Below are positions 44,457 to 52,732 of a stretch of DNA of 64,000 nucleotides, in pieces. A program made the position numbers and the translations under genes. The notes under the pieces are model-generated. The model did not search any database. It had not been told where the DNA came from and saw only the letters and a list, made by a program, of their open reading frames with translations. Origin of the DNA: a virus; the IMG/VR virus record IMGVR_UViG_3300027987_000382, positions 62,001 through 126,000 of that record; one strand, written 5' to 3'. How positions within the stretch are numbered: position 1 is the stretch's first letter; each line of letters begins with the position of its first letter.

Positions 44457-45181
44457 GCAAGCTCACTTTGATGGTTTCGATCTACAACAGCGGTGATTGG
44501 ATCGCAAACCGACTCAAAAACATCCTCTGCAGCACCGTCATCAACGACATCGAAGTCTGGTGCGTGAACGCGAATAGCCCAGACGAACGAGATCACGATG
44601 TCCCGCTAGCGTTCTCACAACAACACCCACAAATCAAGTACGAACGGCTCGCAGACAGGATTTCTGTTTACGAGACCTGGAACTATATCATCAAGAGATC
44701 ACAGAGCACCTACATCGCCAATGCGAACACAGACGATATCGTATCACCAGTGTGCTACGAAACCCTGATGGGTGCTCTAGACTCTGAAGGGCCTGGGTGC
44801 GGACTAGCATATTGCAGTTGGTACACAACTGGAAGGCCGAACCAAGAATGGGCCAAGATGGTAGCCGCCGCTCCAGACGGAAAGCCCGGCAACTACGCTG
44901 GAAATATTGACACAGCAGGAGTAGGTCATTTCCCATTATGGAGACGCTCTTTACACGACGAGATCGGTCTCTTCGACACTTCGTTCCAAGCTCTCGCTGA
45001 TGCCGACTGGTGGGCAAGAATCTACTACGTAGCCAAAAAGCGATTGAGGTGGATCAATCAAGACCTTGGCCTTTACCTGTGGCGTAACGGCCAAAATCTT
45101 TGGCATCAGAAAGTGAACGGAGAGGAATGGCGGAAATACCACAGCAAACTGGCGATGTACAAGCAAGGAAAGTTGGAGTAG
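44453..45181 (+). CDS. GT2-like glycosyltransferase
   Basis: 242 aa from a GTG overlapping the previous stop (GTGA). L-M-V-S-I-Y-N-S-G and V-W-C-V-N-A-N-S-P-D are GT-A strands; Y-I-A-N-A-N-T-D-D-I supplies the metal-site acidic pair. D-A-D-W-W-A-R lies late, where GT2 enzymes keep a catalytic E/D-D. Related in layout to the 45963 gene. Donor unknown. Confidence 0.8.
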   Translation: MSKLTLMVSIYNSGDWIANRLKNILCSTVINDIEVWCVNANSPDERDHDVPLAFSQQHPQIKYERLADRISVYETWNYIIKRSQSTYIANANTDDIVSPVCYETLMGALDSEGPGCGLAYCSWYTTGRPNQEWAKMVAAAPDGKPGNYAGNIDTAGVGHFPLWRRSLHDEIGLFDTSFQALADADWWARIYYVAKKRLRWINQDLGLYLWRNGQNLWHQKVNGEEWRKYHSKLAMYKQGKLE

Positions 45182-45963
45182 AATCCGCACACGGATTCGG
45201 CGATTGCCTCTTCAACGCTCCGCTCATCAAAGCCATCGGCGAGAAACACGGCACCACAGTCGATGTGACCGTACGCCCTCACTGTGCCGATGCCTTCACC
45301 AACTTTCCCTTCATCGGTAAAATCATCCACGTCCAAGAGATGAACCACGGAGTCAGACTCTTACGACAGCAAGGATACCAGCACGTCTACCAAATCACAC
45401 AGAACGTCAAATTCTTCGAATTCAGACAACACGATAATCATCACTCACTCATTGACACCCCGGCCCTGACTGGCAAACAGATCGGCGTCGAATTCGACCC
45501 ACGGCCCCTGTTTGCCGCCTCACCAAAAGAATTAGCCGCCGCCAGCTCTCTCCCAGACGTGCCGACGATCGCCATCGAGAGCGTCTATAAATCAGCTCAG
45601 AGCTGGGCTCAGCGAAATCACGTGATGGAGATCGTCGAGAAATTCAAGAGCACACATCGCATCTTGTGGCTCAGCAACGAAGGTTGCCCTAACGCCCCGA
45701 ACATTGACAACATGCTTCGCTTCAGCAGACGCGAATGCATCATGTGTCTCCAAAAATGCTCGTACTTCTTTTCGGTTGGCTCAGGCTTCTTCTGTGCGTC
45801 GCTCGCCCTTCCAAAAGAATGCCAGCCGAAACACATCGTCTGTCTCTGGACGGATGATCTGTATAGATACGAGGGACGCTTGAGCGAATTCAAATGGCAC
45901 CCACAAATAACATGGATTCACAATGCCCGTGATCTGACAACGGCTTTGCAGATTATCAGATAA
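45127..45963 (+). CDS. GT9-like protein (heptosyltransferase type)
   Basis: 278 aa from the ATG at 45127 (A-C-G-G-A-G before it); it overlaps the GT2 gene by 55 bases. V-E-S-A-H-G-F-G-D-C-L-F-N-A-P-L-I-K-A-I is the N-terminal acceptor loop of the ADP-heptose:LPS heptosyltransferase (GT9) group. The C-terminal half has Y-F-F-S-V-G-S-G-F-F-C-A-S-L-A, analogous to the G-x-D-S-G/T-x-H donor loop but altered. Activity is uncertain; a heptose donor would fit the heptose genes at 16-22 kb. Confidence 0.6.
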   Translation: MAEIPQQTGDVQARKVGVESAHGFGDCLFNAPLIKAIGEKHGTTVDVTVRPHCADAFTNFPFIGKIIHVQEMNHGVRLLRQQGYQHVYQITQNVKFFEFRQHDNHHSLIDTPALTGKQIGVEFDPRPLFAASPKELAAASSLPDVPTIAIESVYKSAQSWAQRNHVMEIVEKFKSTHRILWLSNEGCPNAPNIDNMLRFSRRECIMCLQKCSYFFSVGSGFFCASLALPKECQPKHIVCLWTDDLYRYEGRLSEFKWHPQITWIHNARDLTTALQIIR

Positions 45964-46673
45964 TGCAAGAAAAACTGTGTACAATCCTGGTCGCCCTCTG
46001 GCATGCTGGCCGCTTCATTGAGGCCAAGCTCAAGAACTTGAGTGCACTGGAAGGATTCGACAACTGCTGGATAGTGCTGTTGAATTGCCTGGATCATGAT
46101 GATGTATCGAAGAAATATGCATATTTCCTCGAGCATCCAAACGTTCTCGAAATCAAGTACGACCAGCAGGTCAACCTATACCCAACCTGGAACGACGGCA
46201 TCAAAGCGACGTCATCGAGATTTGTTATGAACAGCAATGTTGATGACATGTTGCACCCGACATACGTCCAACGATGTTGCGGTTGGTTGGATTCGCATCC
46301 TCAATTCGCTTGTGTGTCATCCAGTGTACTCGTGACACACTCACCAAATCAAGATGACCATACCAAATGGGAATGGCAACGAAAAATGCCGTTTTACCCA
46401 TATCCACATTCGTCGGCCGGACCATGCCCTGTGTGGCGTAGATCATTACACGGAAAATATGGATATTTTGGCGACTATCGCGTCATTGGTGACGCCAGAA
46501 TGTGGGAGAAATGGCTGGCGAATGGCGAACAATTCGGCCTAGTCAAGGAAGATCTTGTCCTGTACTACAGGCACAACAGCTCGCTAGAGATGAGATTCGA
46601 CGAAAACGGAACCATGTATCGAGACCTGGACCTTGCGGAAGATAAAGCCAAATCTGAAGCGGCAAAAGATTAG
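45963..46673 (+). CDS. GT2-like glycosyltransferase
   Basis: 236 aa. TAATG shares a base with the previous stop. C-T-I-L-V-A-L-W-H-A-G, then F-V-M-N-S-N-V-D-D-M with the acidic pair, and G-P-C-P-V-W-R-R-S-L-H and V-I-G-D-A-R-M-W mirror the 44453 protein (V-G-H-F-P-L-W-R-R-S-L-H). Thus the two GT2 genes look like paralogues flanking a GT9-like gene. Sugar unknown. Confidence 0.75.
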   Translation: MQEKLCTILVALWHAGRFIEAKLKNLSALEGFDNCWIVLLNCLDHDDVSKKYAYFLEHPNVLEIKYDQQVNLYPTWNDGIKATSSRFVMNSNVDDMLHPTYVQRCCGWLDSHPQFACVSSSVLVTHSPNQDDHTKWEWQRKMPFYPYPHSSAGPCPVWRRSLHGKYGYFGDYRVIGDARMWEKWLANGEQFGLVKEDLVLYYRHNSSLEMRFDENGTMYRDLDLAEDKAKSEAAKD

Positions 46674-47670
46674 AAAAGAACCAATCGTACGCCGCCTTGT
46701 TAGGACTACGCCGCGAGATCGGCCAGCGTCTCCAGCTGTCGCTGTACCAACCAAGAGTCCACCAACCTACACTAAAGACTCCCGCAAGAAGATCGCTTTG
46801 ATTCAGACCGGATGTTGGGGAGATAACGTCAATAGTACATTGATGTTCGGGCCGATAAAAAACCGTTTCAACGATTGCATCATTGACGTTCATACCTCGA
46901 CCCTGTATGAATCAGCCTTCACCAACAACCCCCTCATCGACCACATCGTCACTTACTCGGCGGATCGCAAGCAAGACGCATTGCATCTGACAATGACGAT
47001 TCCACCTAAGATCGTTTCTGCCGGATACGATATGGTGTTTGCCCCGCATCCGATGTATAACGGAGACAAGTGGAAAAGCATACTGCACCCAGATCTCGGC
47101 GACAATCTCATTTTCGCCTGGGTCAGAGCACTCGAAGACGCCAAAATTCCTTATGAGCTGCCGCTTGAGACTATCTTACGGCTGACGTCTCACGAGATCA
47201 ACAACGTCGTCAAATTCAAGACCAAAATCAAGACGTTCAACAAGTTTCGTAATATTCTGATGGAGGTGCATGGGGAATCTGGTCAGACATTCTGGGACCA
47301 CACGTGGACGGTCGCGGTTGGGAAATATCTGCTGGAAAATGAAGAGACAAATCTCTTTATAAGTCGCAAGAACACCAGTGGTGACGTTCAGGAGTTGGCT
47401 GCACTCGCTCCGGGCAGAGTGTTCTTTGTAGGGACACTCAGCATTAGAGAATGTGCGGAGTTATTCAACCACTGCGATGCCTTCTTCAGTGTGTCAAGCG
47501 GATTGTCGAACGCTTGCAATACGAATTGGTGCAAAAACGACATCAAATGGATCGAAACGATCAACTCACAAGCAGTGTCAAGTGCACCGATCCGTAAAGA
47601 AGGGAAGGTCTTCTGGACTCACAATGACAAGAAGAAATTCTTCCACATGCTCAAAGACGAGGGATTATGA
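46633..47670 (+). CDS. GT9-like protein, second copy
   Basis: 345 aa from a TTG at 46633; the first ~50 residues are basic and may be partly untranslated. K-K-I-A-L-I-Q-T-G-C-W-G-D-N-V-N-S-T-L is the GT9-type N-terminal loop. F-F-S-V-S-S-G-L-S-N-A-C-N-T-N-W-C is the C-terminal donor-side equivalent, with the usual D-S/T-G changed. Together with 45127 it forms a GT2-GT9-GT2-GT9 alternation that suggests duplication of a GT2-GT9 pair. Confidence 0.6.
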   Translation: MRKIKPNLKRQKIRKEPIVRRLVRTTPRDRPASPAVAVPTKSPPTYTKDSRKKIALIQTGCWGDNVNSTLMFGPIKNRFNDCIIDVHTSTLYESAFTNNPLIDHIVTYSADRKQDALHLTMTIPPKIVSAGYDMVFAPHPMYNGDKWKSILHPDLGDNLIFAWVRALEDAKIPYELPLETILRLTSHEINNVVKFKTKIKTFNKFRNILMEVHGESGQTFWDHTWTVAVGKYLLENEETNLFISRKNTSGDVQELAALAPGRVFFVGTLSIRECAELFNHCDAFFSVSSGLSNACNTNWCKNDIKWIETINSQAVSSAPIRKEGKVFWTHNDKKKFFHMLKDEGL

Positions 47671-48092
47671 ATGTCACAATCACCCTCCTGCAAGCCGGTG
47701 ACCTGTTCAACGGATTCCTTGAGACTCTCTCCGCCCTCCGTGATCCAGAGCTGACTCCGGACGAAGCACGACAGCTCAACGACATTCGTCGAGAGAGCGG
47801 TATCGACACTTACGTCGCCAAAATGGCAGATGAGGTCGTCGGAACTTTCTCTGTGTTTATTGAGAGGAAGTTCATCCACAAAGGCGGCAAAGTTGCACAC
47901 ATCGAAGACGTAGCTGTCCGCGAGGACATGCAACGTAAAGGCATCGGTAAAGCAATGATGCAGGCGGTCGACTCAATCGCAAACCTTGCTGGATGCTACA
48001 AGATCATTCTTGATTGCGGCGATCACAATATCGGCTTCTACGAGAAATGTGGCTATCGCCTGCACGAGAAGATGATGAGAAAGGATACATAG
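47667..48092 (+). CDS. GNA1-type glucosamine-6-phosphate N-acetyltransferase
   Basis: 141 aa GNAT. E-R-K-F-I-H-K-G-G-K-V-A-H-I-E-D-V-A-V is the GNA1 hallmark; R-K-G-I-G-K-A-M-M binds acetyl-CoA; G-C-Y-K-I-I-L-D-C and G-F-Y-E-K-C-G-Y close the signature. GNA1 makes N-acetylglucosamine-6-phosphate and is best known from eukaryotes, where bacteria normally use GlmU instead. Four-base overlap with the GT9-like gene. Likely feeds UDP-GlcNAc into the glycan; pairs conceptually with the PIG-L deacetylase. Confidence 0.85.
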   Translation: MNVTITLLQAGDLFNGFLETLSALRDPELTPDEARQLNDIRRESGIDTYVAKMADEVVGTFSVFIERKFIHKGGKVAHIEDVAVREDMQRKGIGKAMMQAVDSIANLAGCYKIILDCGDHNIGFYEKCGYRLHEKMMRKDT

Positions 48093-48135
48093 TTTCGCTT
48101 CTAGGGGCTCCCCACGGATTATAGGAGATCCGAAA

Positions 48136-48504
48136 ATGAGAGGTCGTATCGCTATCGTTATGCTGATCGTTCTATTCCTCGCAAGTGACGAAGCTCACGC
48201 AAGACGTCGGTTCAGGCGATCCGCGTCAAATTCCGGCAACAACGTCGGAACAGAATGGACGGGGGCAGTCGCGATTCGTGAAGACGACCAGGCAGCCTGC
48301 CAACGCGAAGCAGAATACATGGCCAAACACGGAATTCGTGGCCACGTCTTCGGGGTTATTGGCAGATTCGAAGGATGCGGTTGGGGAGCAAGAGGAAAGA
48401 ACCGTTGTGGTACCTGTCGACCCGGCTGGAACGCGACACTCACCGGCGATGCCGAAGCAACATCATCCTGGGGAGAAAAGTTCAGGGTTAGGTCTTGGAG
48501 GTAA
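48136..48504 (+). CDS. Secreted Arg-rich protein, 122 aa
   Basis: Signal-peptide-like N-terminus (I-A-I-V-M-L-I-V-L-F-L-A-S) followed by A-H-A-R-R-R-F-R-R. Mature part has C-Q-R-E-A-E-Y-M-A-K-H-G-I-R-G-H and G-R-F-E-G-C-G-W-G, then paired Cys (C-G-T-C). I associate this pattern with hypothetical secreted proteins of planctomycetes (recalled, not searched). ATAGGAG at 48121-48127 precedes the ATG by 8 bases. Role unknown. Confidence 0.6.
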   Translation: MRGRIAIVMLIVLFLASDEAHARRRFRRSASNSGNNVGTEWTGAVAIREDDQAACQREAEYMAKHGIRGHVFGVIGRFEGCGWGARGKNRCGTCRPGWNATLTGDAEATSSWGEKFRVRSWR

Positions 48505-48505
48505 T

Positions 48506-48808
48506 TTGTACTACTACAGAGTCCTCTCAGGACCAACCAGAGTCGGCGAAGACGAACACGGTGCACGTGTCTCCTGTTTCAATATCTTGCCAGCTGGCGA
48601 ATCATTAGAAGGAAACGTGCCCATCATCGGATGCGAACTTGATCTGACGGATCAGCAAGGACTCGCAATCAGGAAGATGATGCAAGAGATTGACGTCTTC
48701 TTTGACGATTACATGTACGAGTACAGGGCACAATACCAACAAAAAGATGAAGAAGGCAAACTGAAGCGAATCCTCCTTGAGGTCAAGAACGGAATAAAGG
48801 TCAGATGA
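48506..48808 (+). CDS. Hypothetical protein, 100 aa
   Basis: Starts at a TTG at 48506, five bases after GGAGG (48497-48501), one base after the previous stop. Contains E-L-D-L-T-D-Q-Q-G and an aromatic/charged C-terminal helix (F-F-D-D-Y-M-Y-E-Y-R-A-Q-Y). Unrecognised. Overlaps the next gene by four bases. Confidence 0.55.
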   Translation: MYYYRVLSGPTRVGEDEHGARVSCFNILPAGESLEGNVPIIGCELDLTDQQGLAIRKMMQEIDVFFDDYMYEYRAQYQQKDEEGKLKRILLEVKNGIKVR

Positions 48809-49770
48809 GAATTCACTTCGTGTACGCTTTCGATCCCGATAATGGTGTTCTGCAATCACCGTACAGCATCACTCGTAATCTCCACCGCTATCTCAAAGCA
48901 CGAGCGGAAGTCGTCTACTACCAATGGGATCAGAAGAGAACTCCGGAGTTAAAGCCGGACGACATCTTCATCGGCCACCCACACTACGACCCAGACACCG
49001 TCGTCCAAAGAGTCTTCCGCAAGAACTTGCAATGTAAAGCACGTTGCACGATCCACCCATTACACACGGCCAGAGTCAACGACAACTGGCCATTCGACTT
49101 CATGGCTCAGCAGGCCAACAAGATCTTTTCGATCTGCGGTCCATACTGGGTGGATACCATCGAAAACACCGTCTTCAAGCATTGGAAGCCGAAGATCACC
49201 AGACTCGACATGGCGGTCGACGCCAACCACTTTCCATTCCTACGGAAGAAATTCCACGAATCCGGCAAAAGAAGACTCGTTTATATTGGCAGTGCTATGC
49301 CCCAGAAGAATCTTGGGTACATGGCACAGCTGATGTCCACCATGCCCGATGTCCAACTGGACTGGTACGGCGGAGACTCGAATCATCCACTAGCCAAATT
49401 GGCAAACGTCAGGACTTTTGGGTGGATGACTCTCAATTCTACTGTGGCTCAGAAGATCATTGATGACTGTGACATCATGATCAACACCAGCATCTCTGAC
49501 GCAAATCCGACGACACTGCTAGAAAGCCGAGCATGGGGATTAATCACGGCCTGCACACCACAGTCCGGCTATTACAACGACCCCTTCTTCACAGAATTGG
49601 ACCTCGGAGATCTCAAAAAGTCACGAGAGGCCCTTCGTTACCTTCTCCACGACGCAAGTAACGAAGAACTCATGGTACGTGCCATTAAATCCCGCAAAGA
49701 GATCGAAGATAAATACACGTGGGAGAATTTCTGTGGCACAGTCTGGCGAGAACTCGAAAAGTTCGCCTGA
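48805..49770 (+). CDS. GT4-like glycosyltransferase
   Basis: 321 aa GT-B protein. N-terminal S-P-Y-S-I-T-R-N-L lacks the glycine loop of classic GT4. R-L-V-Y-I-G-S-A-M-P-Q-K-N-L-G and M-I-N-T-S-I-S-D-A-N-P-T-T-L-L-E-S-R-A-W-G are the C-terminal donor-site strand and E motif. W-Y-G-G-D-S-N is the middle strand. Ends by overlapping the following small gene. Donor unknown. Confidence 0.75.
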   Translation: MRIHFVYAFDPDNGVLQSPYSITRNLHRYLKARAEVVYYQWDQKRTPELKPDDIFIGHPHYDPDTVVQRVFRKNLQCKARCTIHPLHTARVNDNWPFDFMAQQANKIFSICGPYWVDTIENTVFKHWKPKITRLDMAVDANHFPFLRKKFHESGKRRLVYIGSAMPQKNLGYMAQLMSTMPDVQLDWYGGDSNHPLAKLANVRTFGWMTLNSTVAQKIIDDCDIMINTSISDANPTTLLESRAWGLITACTPQSGYYNDPFFTELDLGDLKKSREALRYLLHDASNEELMVRAIKSRKEIEDKYTWENFCGTVWRELEKFA

Positions 49771-49942
49771 GATCATCCCATTCGACACAGAATGCATCCT
49801 CTGCGGAAAGCCGTTCATAGAGGCTGAGTCAACTCGTATCGACAAATGCCCAGAATGCGTGGCTATCCAAGAAGCAGCAATCAAAAAAGACGTAGACGAA
49901 TGGCTTGCGAGGCAACAGAATGCTTCTTCCGGTTCTAACTGA
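49733..49942 (+). CDS. Small zinc-ribbon protein, 69 aa
   Basis: Best start is a GTG at 49733 after GGGAG, overlapping the GT4 gene; other starts are possible (GTG 49679). C-I-L-C-G-K-P-F ... C-P-E-C is a zinc ribbon, then a helical, charged tail. Overlaps the radical-SAM gene by 23 bases. Unknown role. Confidence 0.5.
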   Translation: MAQSGENSKSSPEIIPFDTECILCGKPFIEAESTRIDKCPECVAIQEAAIKKDVDEWLARQQNASSGSN

Positions 49943-50999
49943 CAAAATGCATTGTTGGGCTTGGAACCGCATATACGTCAAATCCAACGGCCGAGTCCCC
50001 TGCTGGTGTGACGCCGGAGAGATCAAAACAATCTGGCAAAAAGACTTTGGCGAATCAGACTTCGTCAAAGACCTCGTCAACGGCCCAGAGCTGCGAGAAA
50101 TGCGGCTCAAAGTCCTCCGCGACCAGCAATACTACATCGAAGAATGTGGCAGATGTTGCTGCATGATCGAAAAGGGCAAAGGCAGCCACTGGCGGTACCC
50201 TGACGGCGATCGCGACATCGACGTCGGCAAAATGAACGAAACCGCCCTCGGCATCTTGCGACGCGTCGCCAAAGTCAGAAAATGGCCCTACGGCAGCATC
50301 GACAAAATCGCCGAAATCCAGCTCGAGCCATCATTCCCATGCAATCTTCGCTGCCCAGGTTGTCTTCATGGCTGGCACAGCGACCCAATGAGCACAGAAG
50401 AGCGGCCATATTTCTTCCCGCTTGATTGGTTCACCAAAATGATCAAATCGATCGTCGTGAACCGCGTCACCCTAAAGCGGATCGCATTCGTAGGACGCGG
50501 AGAACCGACGCTCAATAAGCAATTCCCGGTCATGATCGATCACGCCAGGAGTCGTATCCCAGAAGTCCTCATGTCCATGGACACCAACAGTAATCAACCA
50601 TGGAGAGACGAGTACATCTGCCTCAATTGGATAAACTGCTCTATTGATGGGTCGACACCAGAAGCGTATTCGACCTATCGTCTGCGTGGTCGTTTCGCAC
50701 CAGCAATCCGATTTATGGAGAACGCTGTAGCCGCAAGAGATGCAGCCGGTGATACAACCAACTGCAAGATTCGCTGGAAATACATTCTATTTGACACAAC
50801 CGAATCAGATGAGCTGCTGAATCGGGCTCAACAGATGGCGAAGGATATCGGCATCGACGAGCTTGACTTCGTGATCACTACTGTCGGAGCATTCGACAAG
50901 ACGGTGAATCCAGCCACCAGATTCAAAACCATGGAACAGTTCAACGAATATCTGACAGGAAATCCGATATTCACAGGATCAATGGTGTCACGATCATGA
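49920..50999 (+). CDS. Radical SAM protein with N-terminal SPASM-like domain
   Basis: 359 aa from the ATG at 49920. C-N-L-R-C-P-G-C (C141, C145, C148) is the CxxxCxxC cluster for the SAM-binding 4Fe-4S. F-V-G-R-G-E-P-T is the GE motif. The first ~85 residues have W-N-R-I-Y-V-K-S-N-G-R-V-P-C-W-C and, ~45 residues later, C-G-R-C-C-C, the Cys layout and flanks of a SPASM domain, which is normally C-terminal. So the order seems permuted. SPASM domains hold extra Fe-S clusters in peptide- or sugar-modifying enzymes. Substrate unknown. A methyltransferase follows with a 4-base overlap. Confidence 0.8.
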   Translation: MLLPVLTDKMHCWAWNRIYVKSNGRVPCWCDAGEIKTIWQKDFGESDFVKDLVNGPELREMRLKVLRDQQYYIEECGRCCCMIEKGKGSHWRYPDGDRDIDVGKMNETALGILRRVAKVRKWPYGSIDKIAEIQLEPSFPCNLRCPGCLHGWHSDPMSTEERPYFFPLDWFTKMIKSIVVNRVTLKRIAFVGRGEPTLNKQFPVMIDHARSRIPEVLMSMDTNSNQPWRDEYICLNWINCSIDGSTPEAYSTYRLRGRFAPAIRFMENAVAARDAAGDTTNCKIRWKYILFDTTESDELLNRAQQMAKDIGIDELDFVITTVGAFDKTVNPATRFKTMEQFNEYLTGNPIFTGSMVSRS

Positions 51000-51733
51000 C
51001 TCACCCATTCAATGACATGAACCAGTGGGTCGGCTCTCCAGTCGACTACCGAACCGGCGACAAGGCCAAACAAGCCCTAACAGAAATCAACGACAACCGA
51101 TATTGGAACGACGAAACTGGCAGCATCCTCGTGGACGATGCCCGCTGGCGACAAGCTCAGCAATACGAACACGACACCTGGATGAAGCACGGCCTCGGCA
51201 CGAGTACCGATCGGGATAACCAACATACCGCCAATTTCGGCAATTACGACGTCGTTCCCAAACATCTTCATCATTTGGTGGAGATTGGTTGCGGTCCCTT
51301 CACACAGACCTACAACATTCTACAGGGACGGCTAGCAGACTCTATCACTCTGGTCGACCCACTTCTGAACGAATATCTCAGACACCCGCATTGTCGTTAT
51401 CGGAAACTCCAGACTCCAGGATCGCCAAAACCACCAATCCTCAAACCGATCCCGGCGGAAGACTTTGACGGTAAGGGCTTCGACACAGCTGTCTGCATCA
51501 ACGTGCTAGAGCACGTGCGAGATGCCACCAAAGTCATGGAGAACCTCGTTGGCTGCCTCCGTAAAGGCGGCACCCTGATCTTCCATGACAGGACTTATGA
51601 CGGCCTCGATATCACAAAGATCTATGATATCGGTCACCCAATACGGATTACGACGAAGTTCCTTGAACCGTTTCTTAAACAATTCACGCCCCTACGCGTG
51701 CACGGGGATTATTTCATAGGTCAGAAGGAGTGA
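50996..51733 (+). CDS. Class I SAM-dependent methyltransferase
   Basis: 245 aa. L-V-E-I-G-C-G-P-F-T-Q-T is motif I, V-C-I-N-V-L-E-H-V-R-D is the motif IV region, and R-K-G-G-T-L-I-F-H-D-R is post-IV. Lies between radical-SAM genes and may act on the same substrate. Four-base overlap with the rSAM gene; stop overlaps a GTG in the next gene. Confidence 0.8.
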   Translation: MTHPFNDMNQWVGSPVDYRTGDKAKQALTEINDNRYWNDETGSILVDDARWRQAQQYEHDTWMKHGLGTSTDRDNQHTANFGNYDVVPKHLHHLVEIGCGPFTQTYNILQGRLADSITLVDPLLNEYLRHPHCRYRKLQTPGSPKPPILKPIPAEDFDGKGFDTAVCINVLEHVRDATKVMENLVGCLRKGGTLIFHDRTYDGLDITKIYDIGHPIRITTKFLEPFLKQFTPLRVHGDYFIGQKE

Positions 51734-51735
51734 AG

Positions 51736-52269
51736 ATGGCCAAGCCCAAACCAGTCAACTGGCAGCTCATTGAGGACCAAGAGCTATACACCTTTGTTGG
51801 CGAACTCATCGAGAAATTCCACGGCAGCGACAAAGACATCGGCGGCGTCGGCCTCAACTTCGTCCTCATGTGGCGGCACAACGTCAAAATGGACCAAGAC
51901 GGCTACGTCGTGCTCGCCGACGTCACAAAATCCTCGGACCAGAATCGCGAGCTGCGTCCACATGATGTCATCATCGGCGTCAACAAAGACGCCTGGAGCG
52001 TCATGGACGCCAGACAGCGGACAGTCGTTATCGACTCCCAGCTCGAGCGAATCGCCGTCTGCCTAGACAAAGACGGCAACCCGAAAGAAGACGATCGTGG
52101 TCGCACCCTGTTTCGACTCCGTCGAGTCGAGACGATCGATGACCACACATTCGCTCGGCGGCACGCCCACACAATGCGTGAAGTCCAGGAATTCATTCAC
52201 GACCAATTCGCAAAAGCGGGTGCAGAAGAAGGCAGCTATGTAGCTGAGCAGCTGGAAGACGATGAGTAA
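51736..52269 (+). CDS. Phage metallopeptidase-like protein, degenerate site
   Basis: 177 aa, ATG at 51736 five bases after AAGGAG. H-D-V-I-I-G-V-N-K-D-A-W-S-V-M and Q-R-T-V-V-I-D-S-Q-L-E-R-I match the putative phage metallopeptidase family (PF18894-type), where D-H-E-L-x-H provides the metal histidines. Here it reads D-S-Q-L-E-R, so both His and the catalytic Glu are gone. C-terminal F-R-L-R-R-V-E-T and H-T-M-R-E-V-Q-E-F align with the family's final block. Probably a non-catalytic binding protein. Confidence 0.5.
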   Translation: MAKPKPVNWQLIEDQELYTFVGELIEKFHGSDKDIGGVGLNFVLMWRHNVKMDQDGYVVLADVTKSSDQNRELRPHDVIIGVNKDAWSVMDARQRTVVIDSQLERIAVCLDKDGNPKEDDRGRTLFRLRRVETIDDHTFARRHAHTMREVQEFIHDQFAKAGAEEGSYVAEQLEDDE

Positions 52270-52732
52270 TTGTACCTCCAAGTTCAGCAGATTCCAGCTC
52301 CCAATGATGCGGAAGGTCTATCCATCGTTGATCGCCAGCAGCATTGTTAGCGTTCAACCGATGAGTCAGCCCGCAAGCCTCATCTTCTACCTCAAGCACA
52401 GATACAAGGGAGCTTTCATACTGAAATCTGGCTTCTACGTGCTGGTCGGCACATGGATTCACAACGACAAAGAATTATTGCTCCTACGAGAATTCAGTGG
52501 AGATCCAGACGAAGAATGCGTTTATGTCGATGTTGCTGAGAACATGACCGAGCCAGGACAAGACCAATCCAAGCAACAATACCAGCTCAGAGTTGAGTTC
52601 GAAAACGGCGATATCAAGGAAGGCAACCAAGAGTTCATCGACACAAACGTAGACATCAAATTCCACAAAGATGGGATCTGCCACGATTTCAAGTTCATTC
52701 GCAAAGAGATGGCAGCCGTATGCCTGACCTAA
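52262..52732 (+). CDS. Small protein with gp23-like capsid motif
   Basis: 156 aa. Residues ~17-50 contain V-Y-P-S-L-I-A-S-S-I-V-S-V-Q-P-M and S-L-I-F-Y-L-K-H-R-Y. They closely resemble the conserved R/T-Y-P-N-L-I-A-x-x-I-V-x-V-Q-P-M-x-x-P-x-G-L-I-F stretch at the start of T4-like major capsid proteins. The rest (about 100 aa) is acidic and does not look like a capsid fold. It may be a capsid fragment, vertex or accessory, or a decoy that interacts with assembly proteins. Overlaps the previous stop and the radical-SAM gene. Confidence 0.55.
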   Translation: MSNCTSKFSRFQLPMMRKVYPSLIASSIVSVQPMSQPASLIFYLKHRYKGAFILKSGFYVLVGTWIHNDKELLLLREFSGDPDEECVYVDVAENMTEPGQDQSKQQYQLRVEFENGDIKEGNQEFIDTNVDIKFHKDGICHDFKFIRKEMAAVCLT

